DNA from: an uncultured beta proteobacterium
GTDB taxonomy: Bacteria; Pseudomonadota; Gammaproteobacteria; Burkholderiales; Burkholderiaceae_B
NCBI GenBank assembly: GCA_903924715.1
Contig: CAIYCP010000726.1
Span: 1 to 6,738 of the forward strand
Reading direction: 5' to 3'
Length of the DNA stretch: 6,738 nt
Shown here: one piece after another, positions 1 to 5,981 of the stretch
How the letters are laid out: each line of letters begins with the position of its first letter
How positions within the stretch are numbered: position 1 is the first letter of the stretch
Position numbers and translations under genes: made by a program
The notes under the pieces: model-generated
What the model was told of the DNA's origin: nothing
Databases searched by the model: none
Seen by the model: only the letters and a program-made list of their open reading frames with translations

Positions 1-601
1 GGGCTTCATCCTAGTCGTGAAGGCAAATTCGCAATGGAAAACCATGCAAGAACTGATCGACTATTCTAAAAAGAATCCTAAAAAAATCAATTACACCACC
101 TCGGGTGCGATGGGTGTCACGCATTTAGTTGCTGAGATTTTTGCGAAAGAGGCCGGGATTGAATGGACGCACATTCCAGAGAAGGGCAGCGGCCCAGCGG
201 TAACGGCGTTGCTTGGTGGGCATGTTGAACTATCCTCTGCCGCAGTTGGCCCTGCTTTAGCCCACGTACGTTCGGGCAGTTTGCGTGCACTCGCGGTCTT
301 TGGCGACAAGCGTTTGATCGCGTTTCCAGATGTGCCAACGTTAAAAGAGCTTGGCTATAAAATTGAAAGCCGTGCGTTGTATGGGATTTCTGCACCCAAA
401 GATACCCCTAAAGAAGTCGTTGACGCGATCTACCTAGCGGCTAAAAAAGCGAGTGAAAAATATCAGACTCAAATGAGCGATAGCCTAAGTTCGATGGGCG
501 CACAGATCGCCGTGCTGGATCCCAAAGAGTATGCAGAGTATCTAGCTGGCCAACGGGCGATGTTTACCACCGCGAAACAAACGCTTAATTTGAGTGAGTG
601 A
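1..601 (+). CDS. Bug/TctC-family tripartite tricarboxylate transporter substrate-binding protein, 5'-truncated
   Basis: This is the C-terminal part of a periplasmic solute-binding protein of the Bug (TctC) family. The frame is open to the left edge (first full codon at base 2), so the GTG at 17 is not the real start. The usual signal peptide and first lobe, roughly 130 residues, lie outside the window. Visible hallmarks are a KT-x-QELIDYSKKNP helix, the second-lobe ligand loop INYTTSGAMGVTHLVAE, the THIPEKGSGPAVTALLGGHVE region, and the PDVPTLKELGY segment before the last domain. The usual THVPYKG motif reads THIPEKG, with Glu replacing Tyr beside the cleft, which may change the ligand. Family members bind carboxylated compounds or amino acids in the periplasm; the ligand here cannot be told. 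The gene ends in TGA, convergent with the SDR gene, with a structured 67-base spacer between them. The first 120 bases are AT-richer (43% GC by hand count) than the third Bug gene in this window. Confidence 0.93.
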   Translation, partial: GFILVVKANSQWKTMQELIDYSKKNPKKINYTTSGAMGVTHLVAEIFAKEAGIEWTHIPEKGSGPAVTALLGGHVELSSAAVGPALAHVRSGSLRALAVFGDKRLIAFPDVPTLKELGYKIESRALYGISAPKDTPKEVVDAIYLAAKKASEKYQTQMSDSLSSMGAQIAVLDPKEYAEYLAGQRAMFTTAKQTLNLSE

Positions 602-617
602 GTTTAGATACCTTCTG

Positions 618-661
618 GTAGCGGTTGTTGCGTCTGCTCAATGGCAGCGCTTCAACGCTAC
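618..661. terminator. long imperfect hairpin between convergent genes, possible bidirectional terminator
   Basis: The spacer between the convergent Bug and SDR genes folds into one extended hairpin. GTAGCG (618-623) pairs with CGCTAC (656-661), TTG (625-627) with CAA (653-655), GCG (630-632) with CGC (648-650), and CTGC (634-637) with GCAG (644-647). The loop is TCAATG. Single-base bulges fall at 624 and 633, and a TT/TT mismatch separates two of the blocks, giving 16 base pairs. Neither strand has a T-run after the stem, so it is not a classical intrinsic terminator. A factor-assisted terminator or a 3'-end-protecting structure is more likely. The pairing is read directly from the sequence; the function is inferred. 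Confidence 0.45.
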
Positions 662-668
662 GCAGTGT

Positions 669-1451
669 CTACCACGCGGTCGCACCGCTATCCACCATCA
701 TTAAATGACCAGTGATCCGTTTGGATTCATCTGAAGCAAGAAACAAGGCCGTTGACGCAATTTCGTCGGCTTGAATCAAACCCATTAAGTGCGAAGAAAC
801 CTCAGGGCGTTTGTGGCGATTGCGCGGATCAAAGGTTGGATGGCCAGGGCTATTTTTTAAAAAATTTCTAAGTCGTTCGGTATCGACCGCACCTGGTGCG
901 ATCGCATTGACTCTAATGTTATGCGGGCCATATTCGACTGCCATTGAACGTGTTAAAGAGATAATCGCACCTTTAGCCGCGGTATAGCAATCGCGACCTG
1001 CGGTGCCGACAACGGCGACATACGACGAGGTGTTAATCACAGATCCGCCACCCCCCTTAATGATGACGGGTATGACATGTCGTGACGGTAGAAAGGTTCC
1101 AAACAAATCCAGTTTGATCGCTCGCCAAAATTCGTCAATTTCAACCTCGGTGACTGAGCCGTCGTGTGACGTCGATCCCCCCACGTTGTTATAAAGAATA
1201 TCGATGGTTCCGTAATGAGCCACCGTTTTTTGAACCATTTCAATGACAGAACTGTCATCGGTGACGTCGCATTGAACAAACAGGGCGTCTTGACCGCGAG
1301 ATTTAATTTCATCAACGACGGCCTGCCCATTTTTTTCGTTGATCTCTGCAACGACGACCTTGCCGCCTTCGTTTGCAAATAATCTGGCAGACGCTGCGCC
1401 AATTCCGGTTCCCGCGCCTGTGATCACTGCAACCTTTCCTTTAATCCGCAT
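669..1451 (-). CDS. SDR family NAD(P)-dependent oxidoreductase (classical short-chain dehydrogenase)
   Basis: This 260-residue protein is a complete classical short-chain dehydrogenase/reductase: one Rossmann domain oxidising or reducing a hydroxyl/keto group in the cytoplasm. The cofactor loop TGAGTGIG is at residues 11-18. Acidic Glu36 at the end of strand 2 (VVVAEI) suggests NAD rather than NADP. Asp62 (CDVTD) is the usual adenine contact. The structural motif is NNVG at 88-91 instead of the common NNAG. The catalytic set is Ser143 (INTSS), Tyr156 and Lys160 (YTAAK). The PG motif follows at 186-187 (IAPGAVDTERL). A long, polar substrate-lid segment (about 191-225, with RNRHKRPE) probably sets specificity. 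The ATG start has a strong AAGGAG at 1462-1457, five bases upstream. It lies 112 bases downstream of the complete Bug gene on the same strand. An AT-rich stretch at 1480-1473 (TATAAAAT on the coding strand) could be a -10 box for extra transcription, but no good -35 is seen. The substrate is unknown. Confidence 0.95.
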   Translation of the reverse strand: MRIKGKVAVITGAGTGIGAASARLFANEGGKVVVAEINEKNGQAVVDEIKSRGQDALFVQCDVTDDSSVIEMVQKTVAHYGTIDILYNNVGGSTSHDGSVTEVEIDEFWRAIKLDLFGTFLPSRHVIPVIIKGGGGSVINTSSYVAVVGTAGRDCYTAAKGAIISLTRSMAVEYGPHNIRVNAIAPGAVDTERLRNFLKNSPGHPTFDPRNRHKRPEVSSHLMGLIQADEIASTALFLASDESKRITGHLMMVDSGATAW

Positions 1452-1456
1452 GTCTG

Positions 1457-1462
1457 CTCCTT
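1457..1462 (-). promoter_or_regulatory. strong ribosome binding site of the SDR gene
   Basis: On the minus strand AAGGAG lies five bases before the ATG at 1451. It is the clearest Shine-Dalgarno match in the window and fixes the SDR start. The other minus-strand genes here have only weak matches, so the SDR may be translated well even as the last gene of the unit. Confidence 0.8.
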
Positions 1463-1563
1463 CTTGATATTTATTTTATAGATTGGTCGACATTGCACAG
1501 CATCGCGTGACGAGGCAGTGCTCGATCATTAACGCTCGTGCCTAGTTGCTCCGCAAACAAGTC

Positions 1564-2550
1564 TTATTCGTCGCGAACATTCGCCTCTTTAATAATCCTG
1601 CCCCACTTAGCTAGATCCTTTTTGACGAGCTCATCCATCTGTGCCGGCGTCATTGGCATCATGTCATAGCCATCAACTTGAATGCCTTTAATAATTGCCG
1701 GATCCTTCATCACTTCGTTAAAAGCAGGAACGATCTTGGCCATTACCTCGGCGGGCAGGCCTTTGGGGCCAACAATGCTAAACCAGATCGCGGCATCAAA
1801 GCCTTTGTAGCCAGACTCGTCCAGAGTGGGCACGTTGGGTAGCATGACACTGCGTTTAAGTGATGTGACGGCTAACGGCTTGAGTGCGCCAGCTTCGATT
1901 TGTGTCGCGGCTGAACCCAGTGACGAGAATAAAAATGGTACGTGTCCGCCTAGCACTTCAACCACAGCTGGATTGCCGCCTTTGTAGGGTACATGGGTGA
2001 TATTTAGATTCTCAAGTTTATTCAGTTGCTCGCCGGCCAAATGCCCGACGCCGCCAATCCCCGAGGTGCCGTAGCTCCATTTTGCAGGGTCTTTTTTGGC
2101 CAGGGCGATCAGCGATTGAATATCTTTAGCAGCCGAATCTGGGCGCACCACAATCACGGTGCCTCCGCCCGCGATCATTGCTACAGACGTGAAGTCTTTC
2201 AGGGGGTCGTAGGCGAGCTTGCGCATATTGGGCAAAATCACCATGGGCCCCGAGTCGGTGATGTGCAAGGTATAGCCATCGGGGTCAGCCTTAGCTGCGA
2301 TGTCTAGCGCAATCGCAGCACCTGCGCCCGGCCGGTATTCCATAATGAAGGGCTGTCCAATAATCTTTGATACGCGCTCTGCGATAGGGCGAATCAGCTT
2401 GTCGGCTGCGCCGCCAGCGGTATAGCCGATGATCATCTTGATGGGTTTATTTGGATATTGTGCGGTCGCTTGCTGAGGGAGGACGGCAAGACCAAAGAGT
2501 GCCAAACCCAGTGCAAGTGATTTTTTAAAACATGTCGAGATTGTGTTCAT
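1564..2550 (-). CDS. Bug/TctC-family tripartite tricarboxylate transporter substrate-binding protein
   Basis: This is a complete 328-residue periplasmic solute-binding protein of the Bug family, of normal length. It begins with a Sec signal peptide: lysines at 9-10, a hydrophobic core at 12-24, and a probable cut after ATA at 28-30. The mature start QYPNKPIK is typical of the family. The first-lobe loop GYTAGGAAD ends in the conserved Asp50. RPGAGAAIALDIAAKADPDGY follows at about 73-93. The second-lobe loop is YGTSGIGGVGHLAGE (160-174), then THVPYKGGNPAVVEVLGGHV (185-204) and LPNVPTLDESGY (237-248). The mature protein has no cysteine. Proteins of this type capture small carboxylated solutes for tripartite tricarboxylate transport, but many are orphans without TctA/TctB, and none are visible here. 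It lies 36 bases after the VOC gene and 112 before the SDR gene on the same strand, so the three may be co-transcribed. Only a weak AGAGA precedes the ATG. The ligand is not predictable from sequence. Confidence 0.96.
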   Translation of the reverse strand: MNTISTCFKKSLALGLALFGLAVLPQQATAQYPNKPIKMIIGYTAGGAADKLIRPIAERVSKIIGQPFIMEYRPGAGAAIALDIAAKADPDGYTLHITDSGPMVILPNMRKLAYDPLKDFTSVAMIAGGGTVIVVRPDSAAKDIQSLIALAKKDPAKWSYGTSGIGGVGHLAGEQLNKLENLNITHVPYKGGNPAVVEVLGGHVPFLFSSLGSAATQIEAGALKPLAVTSLKRSVMLPNVPTLDESGYKGFDAAIWFSIVGPKGLPAEVMAKIVPAFNEVMKDPAIIKGIQVDGYDMMPMTPAQMDELVKKDLAKWGRIIKEANVRDE

Positions 2551-2586
2551 GAGATTCTCTGTTAATGAATGATTTAAAAAATACGC

Positions 2587-3006
2587 TTAAGCTTCAGAAA
2601 ACACTTGCTCGGGTTTGACCATACCTTTGACTTCAACGGCATTGCCCGAGGGATCCAAGACTAAAAATACATGTTGTTCGCGCGGTGTGCCGATAAAGAT
2701 ATGATCGGGCTCCATGGCGAAAGGCGTATTTGCAGCGCGCAAGGCCGTCAGCATTTTTTGATACACGGCGCTTTGCACAATGACACCAAAGTGCCTGAGG
2801 GGATAGGGATTCTTTCCGATGTTGACCGATTTGTGCGAGGCCTCAAGAGGCGATAGCTGTGCGACCAAGTGATGACCATAAAAATCAATATCAGCACGAT
2901 CAGCGATCACGCGCGTGACCCGGCAACCTAACAGGTCTTGATAGAACGTGACTGAGGCAGCGATATCGCTGACTGGGATCGAGAGGTGAAGTGTGGCTTT
3001 AGTCAT
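2587..3006 (-). CDS. VOC-superfamily (glyoxalase/extradiol dioxygenase fold) metalloprotein
   Basis: This small cytoplasmic protein (139 residues from the chosen ATG) has the paired beta-alpha-beta-beta-beta modules of the vicinal oxygen chelate superfamily. Module 1 opens with LHLSIPVSDIAASVTFYQDLLG and contains DFYGHHLVAQLSP. Module 2 opens with RHFGVIVQS and ends with LDPSGNAVEVKGM. The three expected metal ligands are present: His of LHLSIPV, His of RHFGV, and Glu of AVEVKG. The pattern resembles the group described as predicted dioxygenases of the extradiol family (COG3565); the exact reaction is unknown. I chose the ATG at 3006 because LHLSIPV then falls right after a short N-terminus and a GGAT lies about seven bases upstream. 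An in-frame TTG at 3018 would add four residues but has no ribosome site. It is the first gene of the probable minus-strand unit with the Bug and SDR genes. A role in breaking down a ring or diol substrate is plausible but inferred from context only. Confidence 0.88.
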   Translation of the reverse strand: MTKATLHLSIPVSDIAASVTFYQDLLGCRVTRVIADRADIDFYGHHLVAQLSPLEASHKSVNIGKNPYPLRHFGVIVQSAVYQKMLTALRAANTPFAMEPDHIFIGTPREQHVFLVLDPSGNAVEVKGMVKPEQVFSEA

Positions 3007-3076
3007 GAAACTATCCAAAAATCAGAATCGCTCAAGCATAATGCAATATTGAGTATTCGAGGCGTTTGAGCACAAC
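3007..3076. promoter_or_regulatory. divergent promoter/operator region between the VOC and DUF3820 genes
   Basis: These 70 bases separate two divergent start codons and so must hold the promoter of the minus-strand VOC-Bug-SDR unit, and probably that of the small plus-strand gene. Visible elements are an inverted repeat, CTCAA (3031-3035) with TTGAG (3049-3053), plus a further TTGAG at 3066-3070, 17 bases after the previous one. A small palindrome GCATAATGC lies at 3036-3044. The arrangement could be an operator with three half-sites. No -35/-10 pair is good enough to name, and no adjacent regulator gene is present. Confidence 0.4.
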
Positions 3077-3313
3077 ATGCAGCCCCAGGACCTAGAAAAA
3101 TTAGTGACGTGGAAGATGCCCTTTGGCAAACACCAGGGCAAGCTTTTAGTCGACTTGCCAGGCAATTATCTGAATTGGTTTGCGCGCGAAGGGTTTCCTG
3201 AGGGCGAGATTGGGCGCTTGTTGCAGTTGATGCAAGAAATTGACCATAACGGCCTCAAAGGCATTTTGACGCCTCTGCGCGCGGGTGGTCGCTTGCCACC
3301 CGCTGGCTCTTAG
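3077..3313 (+). CDS. DUF3820 family protein (putative quorum-sensing-regulated virulence factor family)
   Basis: This is a 78-residue cytoplasmic protein with no signal or membrane segment. The family core is evident: MPFGKHQGK (14-22), LVDLPGNYLNWFAREGFPEG (24-43), then a Leu/Met-rich helix and EIDHNGLKGILTPL (54-67). This pattern matches DUF3820, annotated in Pfam as a putative quorum-sensing-regulated virulence factor. The family's molecular role is not established, and the 'virulence' label should not be carried over. The last eleven residues (RAGGRLPPAGS) lie beyond the conserved core and are encoded by an inverted repeat that may act at the RNA level. A weak GAG six bases before the ATG serves as ribosome site. 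The TAG stop overlaps the TAA of convergent ycaO by four bases. It is divergent from the VOC gene, 70 bases away. Confidence 0.85.
   Translation: MQPQDLEKLVTWKMPFGKHQGKLLVDLPGNYLNWFAREGFPEGEIGRLLQLMQEIDHNGLKGILTPLRAGGRLPPAGS
3281..3303. terminator. GC-rich hairpin in the 3' end of the DUF3820 gene, at the junction with ycaO
   Basis: GCGGGTGG (3281-3288) and CCACCCGC (3296-3303) form a perfect 8-bp stem with a 7-base loop. It sits just before the overlapping stop codons of two convergent genes. It is within the DUF3820 reading frame and just beyond the ycaO stop. No T-run follows on either strand, so it is a weak candidate for intrinsic termination but a reasonable structured 3' end or factor-assisted terminator for ycaO. 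Confidence 0.4.
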
Positions 3314-5031
3314 GCTGCTGGCGCAAACAACTTATCGTAGGCGGCCAGCAGAGTCGTATGCATGGGGCTGCCTTGCATATCAGTGCCTAAAGTATCTAAA
3401 CCAAAAAAGCGCTCTTCACCCGAAACCAACGCGCGTGCCTGGCACAGGGTTTCGTGACCAAACATTAGGCCTAAAGAGTGCAGGTAGGGATCGGCCTCTT
3501 CAAAATTTAATAGGGTTTCAACACAGCGATAGACCAAACGGCGCGCTGGGTTCATTTGTTTGTAATGATGAATCCAGTCGCAACCTTCAAGCGCAGCATC
3601 GATGTCGTTGATCGCAAGCGCCAACAATGTTTTTAATTCACCAATACGTAGTTCTTTCCAGGTTGAGCCATTTGGCGTCGCCAAGCCCAAGATCTCCCAC
3701 AACGGGCGCTCATCGTTTAGGTTCAACGTCTGTAGGTCTGCTAGCAATTCAGTGCACTCTTCATCAGTCAAATCATGCAGCCTAACCAACTGTGGGCGAA
3801 TTTGATTGCCAATGCTGTTGTTCTCCCAGTCAAGATCTCCCACGGGGTAGATCTCTGACATGCCGGGCACCAAGATGCGGCAAGCGTAGGCGCCTTGCTC
3901 AGCAAAGTCTGAAATGTAAAGCTCGAACCCTTCTGCGTGCACGGCGTCGCATAACCACTGATAGTCTTGCTCAGTGGTGGTGCTGAAGTTCCAGTCGATA
4001 AAATCGTAATCAGGTTTGTCGCCCATAAAATCCCAAGAAATCACGCCGCTTGAATCTACGAAATGAATTTCAAGGTTAGCGACTGCGGTGATTTCATCCA
4101 TGTCAAAGCCGGGCTCAGGAAAATTCTCGAGCGCATCGAGTGCACGGCCTTGTAGCAATTCAGTCAGTGCGCGTTCAAGCGCAATTTCAAAACGTGGGTG
4201 CGCACCGAAGCTTGCGAATACGCCTTGGTCTTTTGGATGTATTAACGTGACATTCATGACGGGATATTTGCCGCCTAACGAGGCATCTTTTACCAAGATG
4301 CCAAAGCCGGCGTCGCGCAGCCCTTTGATGCCGGCTTCAATGCCGGGGTAACGCGCGATCACGTCATCAGGGACTTCGGGCAGGCACAGCCCTTCACTAA
4401 TAATGCGGTACTTGATATGACGCTCAAAGATTTCTGATAAGGCCTGCGCGCGCGCTTCGTTTGGCGTGTTGCCGGCCGCCATGCCATTGCTGACATACAG
4501 GTTGCCGATGATGTTGACCGGAAACCAGGTCAAGGCACCATCGCTCAGACGCGTGTAGGGCAGGGCGCAGATGCCCCGGTCGACGTTCCCTGAATTGAGA
4601 TCAACGAGCACGTCGCTATCGATATCGCTCTCAGGGTTATAAAACGCCTGTAAGGTTGGATTGAGCAGCTCGGCGGGCCAGGTGCCGTCTTCGGTGAGGG
4701 CAAACCAGCGCTCTTGTGGATAGTGCACGAAGCTTCTGTTCGCACGGGTTTCGCCTAAATGAAAGTGTGTCCAAAAATAATGGGTGCCCAAGCGTTCAAA
4801 AAATTCACCTAAGGCGCTGGCGCGTGCGGCAAGCATCGTGGCACCTTTGCCGTTGGCAAAGAGCATCGGGCAGTCTTGATCTTTGACATGAACAGACCAG
4901 ATCGCTTCAACGGGGTTGAGCCACGACGATTCGTCCAGTCGAAAGCCGCGCGCCGCAAGTTTGGCCTGCATCGTGCGAATGGTGGACTCGAGCGAGACGT
5001 CTTTGCCGGGGATGAAGCTTTCGGTTTGCAT
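3310..5031 (-). CDS. ycaO: YcaO, ribosomal protein S12 methylthiotransferase accessory factor (YcaO ATPase)
   Basis: This 573-residue protein is close in length and sequence to E. coli YcaO (about 586). Shared segments recalled from that protein include the N-terminus FIPGKD, NGKGAT (60-65), NIIGNLYVSNGM (173-184), SLGGKYPV, ASFGAHP (273-279) and IVPGM. YcaO enzymes bind ATP with magnesium and activate amide bonds. In E. coli YcaO assists RimO in beta-methylthiolation of an Asp in ribosomal protein S12. The expected nucleotide/Mg residues are present: Lys10, Glu76/Glu79 in LGEFFER, Glu200/Glu203 in SEIFER, and the ALERALTELLQGR helix (284-296). From about 400 onward follows the E. coli-type helical, TPR-like C-terminal region, not the proline-rich tail of azoline-forming YcaOs. 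The ATG is supported by alignment to the E. coli N-terminus, although no Shine-Dalgarno precedes it (ATACCCCC). rimO is not in the window. It is divergent from nudC and convergent with the DUF3820 gene. Confidence 0.96.
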   Translation of the reverse strand: MQTESFIPGKDVSLESTIRTMQAKLAARGFRLDESSWLNPVEAIWSVHVKDQDCPMLFANGKGATMLAARASALGEFFERLGTHYFWTHFHLGETRANRSFVHYPQERWFALTEDGTWPAELLNPTLQAFYNPESDIDSDVLVDLNSGNVDRGICALPYTRLSDGALTWFPVNIIGNLYVSNGMAAGNTPNEARAQALSEIFERHIKYRIISEGLCLPEVPDDVIARYPGIEAGIKGLRDAGFGILVKDASLGGKYPVMNVTLIHPKDQGVFASFGAHPRFEIALERALTELLQGRALDALENFPEPGFDMDEITAVANLEIHFVDSSGVISWDFMGDKPDYDFIDWNFSTTTEQDYQWLCDAVHAEGFELYISDFAEQGAYACRILVPGMSEIYPVGDLDWENNSIGNQIRPQLVRLHDLTDEECTELLADLQTLNLNDERPLWEILGLATPNGSTWKELRIGELKTLLALAINDIDAALEGCDWIHHYKQMNPARRLVYRCVETLLNFEEADPYLHSLGLMFGHETLCQARALVSGEERFFGLDTLGTDMQGSPMHTTLLAAYDKLFAPAA

Positions 5032-5105
5032 GGGGGTATTGCCAAGAAGTGGTGAGGGTGGAGAATAACCGACTACGGCTGGCTCGGCCTGTAATCGAGG
5101 CGGTT

Positions 5106-5133
5106 TTGAACCCTTTCGCCAAAGGCATACAAT
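5106..5133 (+). promoter_or_regulatory. sigma-70-type promoter of nudC with a dyad in the spacer
   Basis: TTGAAC (5106-5111) and TACAAT (5128-5133) are separated by 16 bases and agree with the -35 and -10 consensus at four and five of six positions. Transcription would start near 5140, giving a leader of about 43 bases. The spacer contains the inverted repeat CCTTT-CGCC-AAAGG (5112-5125), which starts directly after the -35 box and could be an operator. No start site is proven. Confidence 0.6.
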
Positions 5134-5172
5134 TACGGCAACGCACCATAATAAAAAGACTAACTAATTTTC

Positions 5173-5182
5173 AGGGATCCCT
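5173..5182. promoter_or_regulatory. perfect 10-bp palindrome containing the nudC ribosome binding site
   Basis: AGGGATCCCT is its own reverse complement. Its first half supplies the Shine-Dalgarno AGGGA, five bases before the nudC ATG, and its last base touches the start codon. With no loop it cannot fold as a simple hairpin, so any effect would be by protein binding or RNA pairing in trans. It may equally be chance. Confidence 0.5.
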
Positions 5183-5959
5183 ATGAGTGAGTTGAGCTAC
5201 TGGCTAATTCGTTGCGACAACCAAATGTTGACCGCGAAAGACATGAGCGACGGCCATGTGTTTCCAAGGGGTTATGCCGCAGACTTTGGTAACCCCGAAA
5301 ACGCTCTGTTTGTGGGTCATTGGCAGGGCATTCCCTGTCGCACGATTGAGGTCAGTCAGATTCCGGCTCATCTTGAGGGTGAGTTGCGTCCGGTACGTAG
5401 CTTGCATGCCTTGGCCGGTGCCGAACTGTTTGCCTTAGCCGGGCGCGCGACACAATTGATTGACTGGCAAAAAAATCATCGTTTCTGTGGTCACTGTGGC
5501 ACCCCCACGATTGCCAAAAAGACTGAATTTTCCATGGATTGCCCGGCCTGTCGTTTATCGGTTTATCCTAGAATTTCACCTGCCGTGATGGTGTTGATCG
5601 AGCGTGGTAATGATTTGCTGTTGGCACGTAGCCCACACTTCAAACCCGGTATGTTTAGCGCGTTGGCCGGCTTTGTTGAGCCAGGCGAAACCCTCGAGCA
5701 GTGCGCGGTGCGTGAAGTACGTGAAGAAGTGGGCCTAGAGATCAAAAACTTGCGCTACTTCACGAGCCAGTCCTGGCCCTTTCCAAATTCATTGATGGTG
5801 GCTTACTTCGCCGATTATGCGGGTGGCGAAATCACACCTGATCCAACTGAAATCGAAGACGCGGGTTGGTTTGCGCGTGATGCGTTGCCGCTGGTGCCTG
5901 ATCCAGTCAGTATTGCGCGTCAGTTGATTGATGCCGCTGTACGCATCGGCAAAGTCTGA
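5183..5959 (+). CDS. nudC: NudC, NAD(+)/NADH diphosphatase and RNA deNADding Nudix hydrolase
   Basis: This complete 258-residue cytoplasmic enzyme is of normal length for NudC. It splits NADH or NAD+ into NMN(H) and AMP, and in E. coli also removes NAD caps from RNA 5' ends. A variable N-terminal domain (about 1-95) is followed by a zinc ribbon with four cysteines (Cys102, Cys105, Cys120, Cys123), next to the conserved YPRISPAVMVLI start of the Nudix domain. The Nudix box is complete at 163-185: Gly163, Glu169, Arg177-Glu178, Glu181-Glu182, Gly184, with the GX5EX7REUXEEXGU spacing. The NADH-specific signature usually reads SQPWPFPxS; here it is SQSWPFPNS (195-203), with Ser in place of the first Pro. 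The ATG has AGGGA five bases upstream. It is divergent from ycaO across 151 bases and has a recognisable sigma-70 promoter. A Bug gene starts 22 bases after its stop and may be co-transcribed. Confidence 0.97.
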   Translation: MSELSYWLIRCDNQMLTAKDMSDGHVFPRGYAADFGNPENALFVGHWQGIPCRTIEVSQIPAHLEGELRPVRSLHALAGAELFALAGRATQLIDWQKNHRFCGHCGTPTIAKKTEFSMDCPACRLSVYPRISPAVMVLIERGNDLLLARSPHFKPGMFSALAGFVEPGETLEQCAVREVREEVGLEIKNLRYFTSQSWPFPNSLMVAYFADYAGGEITPDPTEIEDAGWFARDALPLVPDPVSIARQLIDAAVRIGKV

Positions 5960-5981
5960 CAAGGTTGCAAGTCAAACGTCG

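Noticed and set aside
17..601. GTG at 17 as a true start of a short 194-residue protein
   Set aside because: The frame stays open to the window edge, the preceding residues (GFILV) fit the Bug strand before this point, and a Bug protein cannot start within its second half.
1452..1563. Terminator between the complete Bug gene and the SDR gene
   Set aside because: Only competing 5-bp stems (AGGCA/TGCCT, ACGAG/CTCGT on the minus strand) are seen, with no T-run, so transcriptional separation is not supported.
3007..3018. TTG at 3018 as start of the VOC gene
   Set aside because: It would add four residues, but there is no ribosome site upstream of it, whereas the ATG at 3006 has a GGAT at suitable distance and the family motif begins just after it.
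3285..3611. Plus-strand open frame across the ycaO 3' end
   Set aside because: It is antisense to the conserved YcaO C-terminal region and shows no recognisable protein pattern or ribosome site.
3310..5031. YcaO as part of a RiPP (thiazole/oxazole or thioamide peptide) biosynthesis cluster
   Set aside because: There is no precursor-peptide-like ORF, ocin-ThiF/E1-like partner, TfuA or dehydrogenase beside it. The protein matches E. coli YcaO over its full length and lacks the proline-rich C-terminus of azoline-forming members.
4545..5149. Several overlapping minus-strand frames over the ycaO N-terminal part
   Set aside because: They are out of frame with YcaO, which matches the E. coli protein through this stretch, and their compositions are low-quality Arg/Pro/Ser mixtures.
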